Of a stretch of 6,540 nucleotides of DNA, positions 5,816 to 6,540 are shown in pieces; within the stretch, counting starts at the first letter, position 1, and every line of letters begins with the position of its first letter. Below the pieces are notes generated by a model. That model searched no databases and was not told where the DNA came from. It saw only the letters and a list, made by a program, of their open reading frames with translations. Source of the stretch: Methanobacteriota archaeon (GTDB taxonomy: Archaea; Methanobacteriota; Methanobacteria; Methanobacteriales; Methanobacteriaceae); assembly GCA_023434825.1 (NCBI GenBank), contig JAEYSH010000137.1, positions 1 to 6,540 of the forward strand. Reading direction: 5' to 3'. Both the position numbers and the translations under genes were made by a program.

Positions 5816-5820
5816 GCGTC

Positions 5821-6540
5821 TTAAATTTCAATTTCCCATTTCTTTTTATCTTCTTCGTCAAGTATAATCGATGCTACTCGTTTATATGCTTCAACTACGC
5901 CGGATTCACCTTGTCTAAATAAATCTTTATCCAGAACATCGCAGGTTTCGCTGTCCCAGAATCTGCATGTATCAGGGCTTATTTCATCGCCTAAAATTAA
6001 GTTTCCATCCTGGTTATAACCATACTCAATTTTAAAGTCAGGAAATAGAAGTCCTTTAGATTCAAGGAAATCTTTTAAAACCTTGTTAATTTTTAAGGTA
6101 GTTTCCTTTATATTCTTTAGTTTTTCTTCATCTGTAAGCCCCAGTGCAATTGCGATCTCATCATTTAACATTGGATCTCCATATTCATCACTTTTATAAT
6201 CTATTTGCATAATTGGAGGATCTAATGTTTGCTGTGGCTTGAATGGGTATCTCTTAAGCAAGCTTCCAGCAGCTATATTTCTGGTGATTACTTCAAGAGG
6301 AATCATTTCCAGTTTCCATGATAACATGCATCCTGGTTTGATAAGTTCTATATATTGGGTCTTTATTCCAGCCTCTTCAAGTATTTCAAAGAATTTTGAA
6401 GAGATTATTGAGTTCCAGTAACCTTTTTGGCCTAGTTTATCTTTTTTTGCCCCATCACCAGCAGTTATATCATCTCTAAATTCTACAACAACTTTTTTTG
6501 GGTCATCAGTTTCGTACACGCCTTTTGCTTTACCTTGGTA
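5821..6540 (-). CDS. purC: Phosphoribosylaminoimidazole-succinocarboxamide synthase (SAICAR synthetase, PurC), N-terminus cut by the window edge
   Basis: PurC joins aspartate to CAIR with ATP, making SAICAR in de novo purine synthesis. The 239 visible residues start with YQGKAKGVYETDD, the glycine-rich ATP-binding start of the family, so only a few residues are missing. The GTG at 6517-6519 is an internal valine, not a start. Other family motifs: DDITAGDGAKK, PLEVITRNIAAGSLLKRY, DYKSDEYGDPMLND, FPDFKIEYGYNQDG followed by LILGDEISPDTCRFWD, and LDKDLFRQG near the end. The GDEISPDTCRFWD loop is the SAICAR synthetase signature. The protein is the compact prokaryotic form with no PurE fusion. The Gly in GKAKGVY stands where I expect a basic or small polar residue, an unremarkable variant. 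It is upstream of purS-purQ in the direction of transcription; its own promoter is outside the window. Confidence 0.96.
   Translation of the reverse strand, partial: YQGKAKGVYETDDPKKVVVEFRDDITAGDGAKKDKLGQKGYWNSIISSKFFEILEEAGIKTQYIELIKPGCMLSWKLEMIPLEVITRNIAAGSLLKRYPFKPQQTLDPPIMQIDYKSDEYGDPMLNDEIAIALGLTDEEKLKNIKETTLKINKVLKDFLESKGLLFPDFKIEYGYNQDGNLILGDEISPDTCRFWDSETCDVLDKDLFRQGESGVVEAYKRVASIILDEEDKKKWEIEI

Noticed and set aside
1..6540. Mobile element, CRISPR array, toxin-antitoxin or defence system
   Set aside because: No transposase, integrase, terminal repeats, repeat-spacer array or paired small genes are seen; apart from the edge ATPase fragment the content is ordinary core archaeal genes.

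Overview
The window looks like chromosomal DNA of a methanogenic archaeon, most likely of the order Methanobacteriales (Methanobacterium-like). SRP19 and the archaeal GAN-type RecJ nuclease are archaeal proteins, and the protein sequences, the separate small PurS and PurQ, and the order purC-purS-purQ-cobA-hemD fit that group. The DNA is AT-rich: genes are about one-third GC by hand count, and one spacer is near 10% GC. Ribosome-binding sites match parts of AGGAGGTGAT. The order-level assignment is inference from protein character, not from a search.

All genes except the left-most read on the minus strand, so transcription runs from right to left. From right to left the window holds: (1) purC, cut by the right edge; (2) purS and purQ, 17 bases apart; (3) cobA alone; (4) a tight run of hemD, srp19, a GAN/RecJ-like DHH nuclease, and a winged-helix regulator with an uncharacterised C-terminal domain. 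At the far left, on the plus strand and converging with this run, is the last 69 codons of a DUF815-type AAA+ ATPase.

In metabolism, PurC and PurS/PurQ belong to de novo purine synthesis: SAICAR synthetase, and two of the three parts of FGAM synthase (PurL is not here). HemD makes uroporphyrinogen III and CobA methylates it twice to precorrin-2, the branch leading to cobamides, siroheme and coenzyme F430 in methanogens. SRP19 serves protein targeting and the DHH nuclease serves replication or repair. The last run is therefore a mixed housekeeping operon rather than a pathway operon.

The most informative non-coding signal is a repeated hairpin-plus-T-tract arrangement. It follows purC, purQ, cobA and the winged-helix gene, but I do not see it between the genes of the last operon. 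It divides the minus strand into four probable transcription units. I see no mobile element, CRISPR array, RNA gene or clearly novel system. The least understood items are the winged-helix regulator and the DUF815 ATPase tail.
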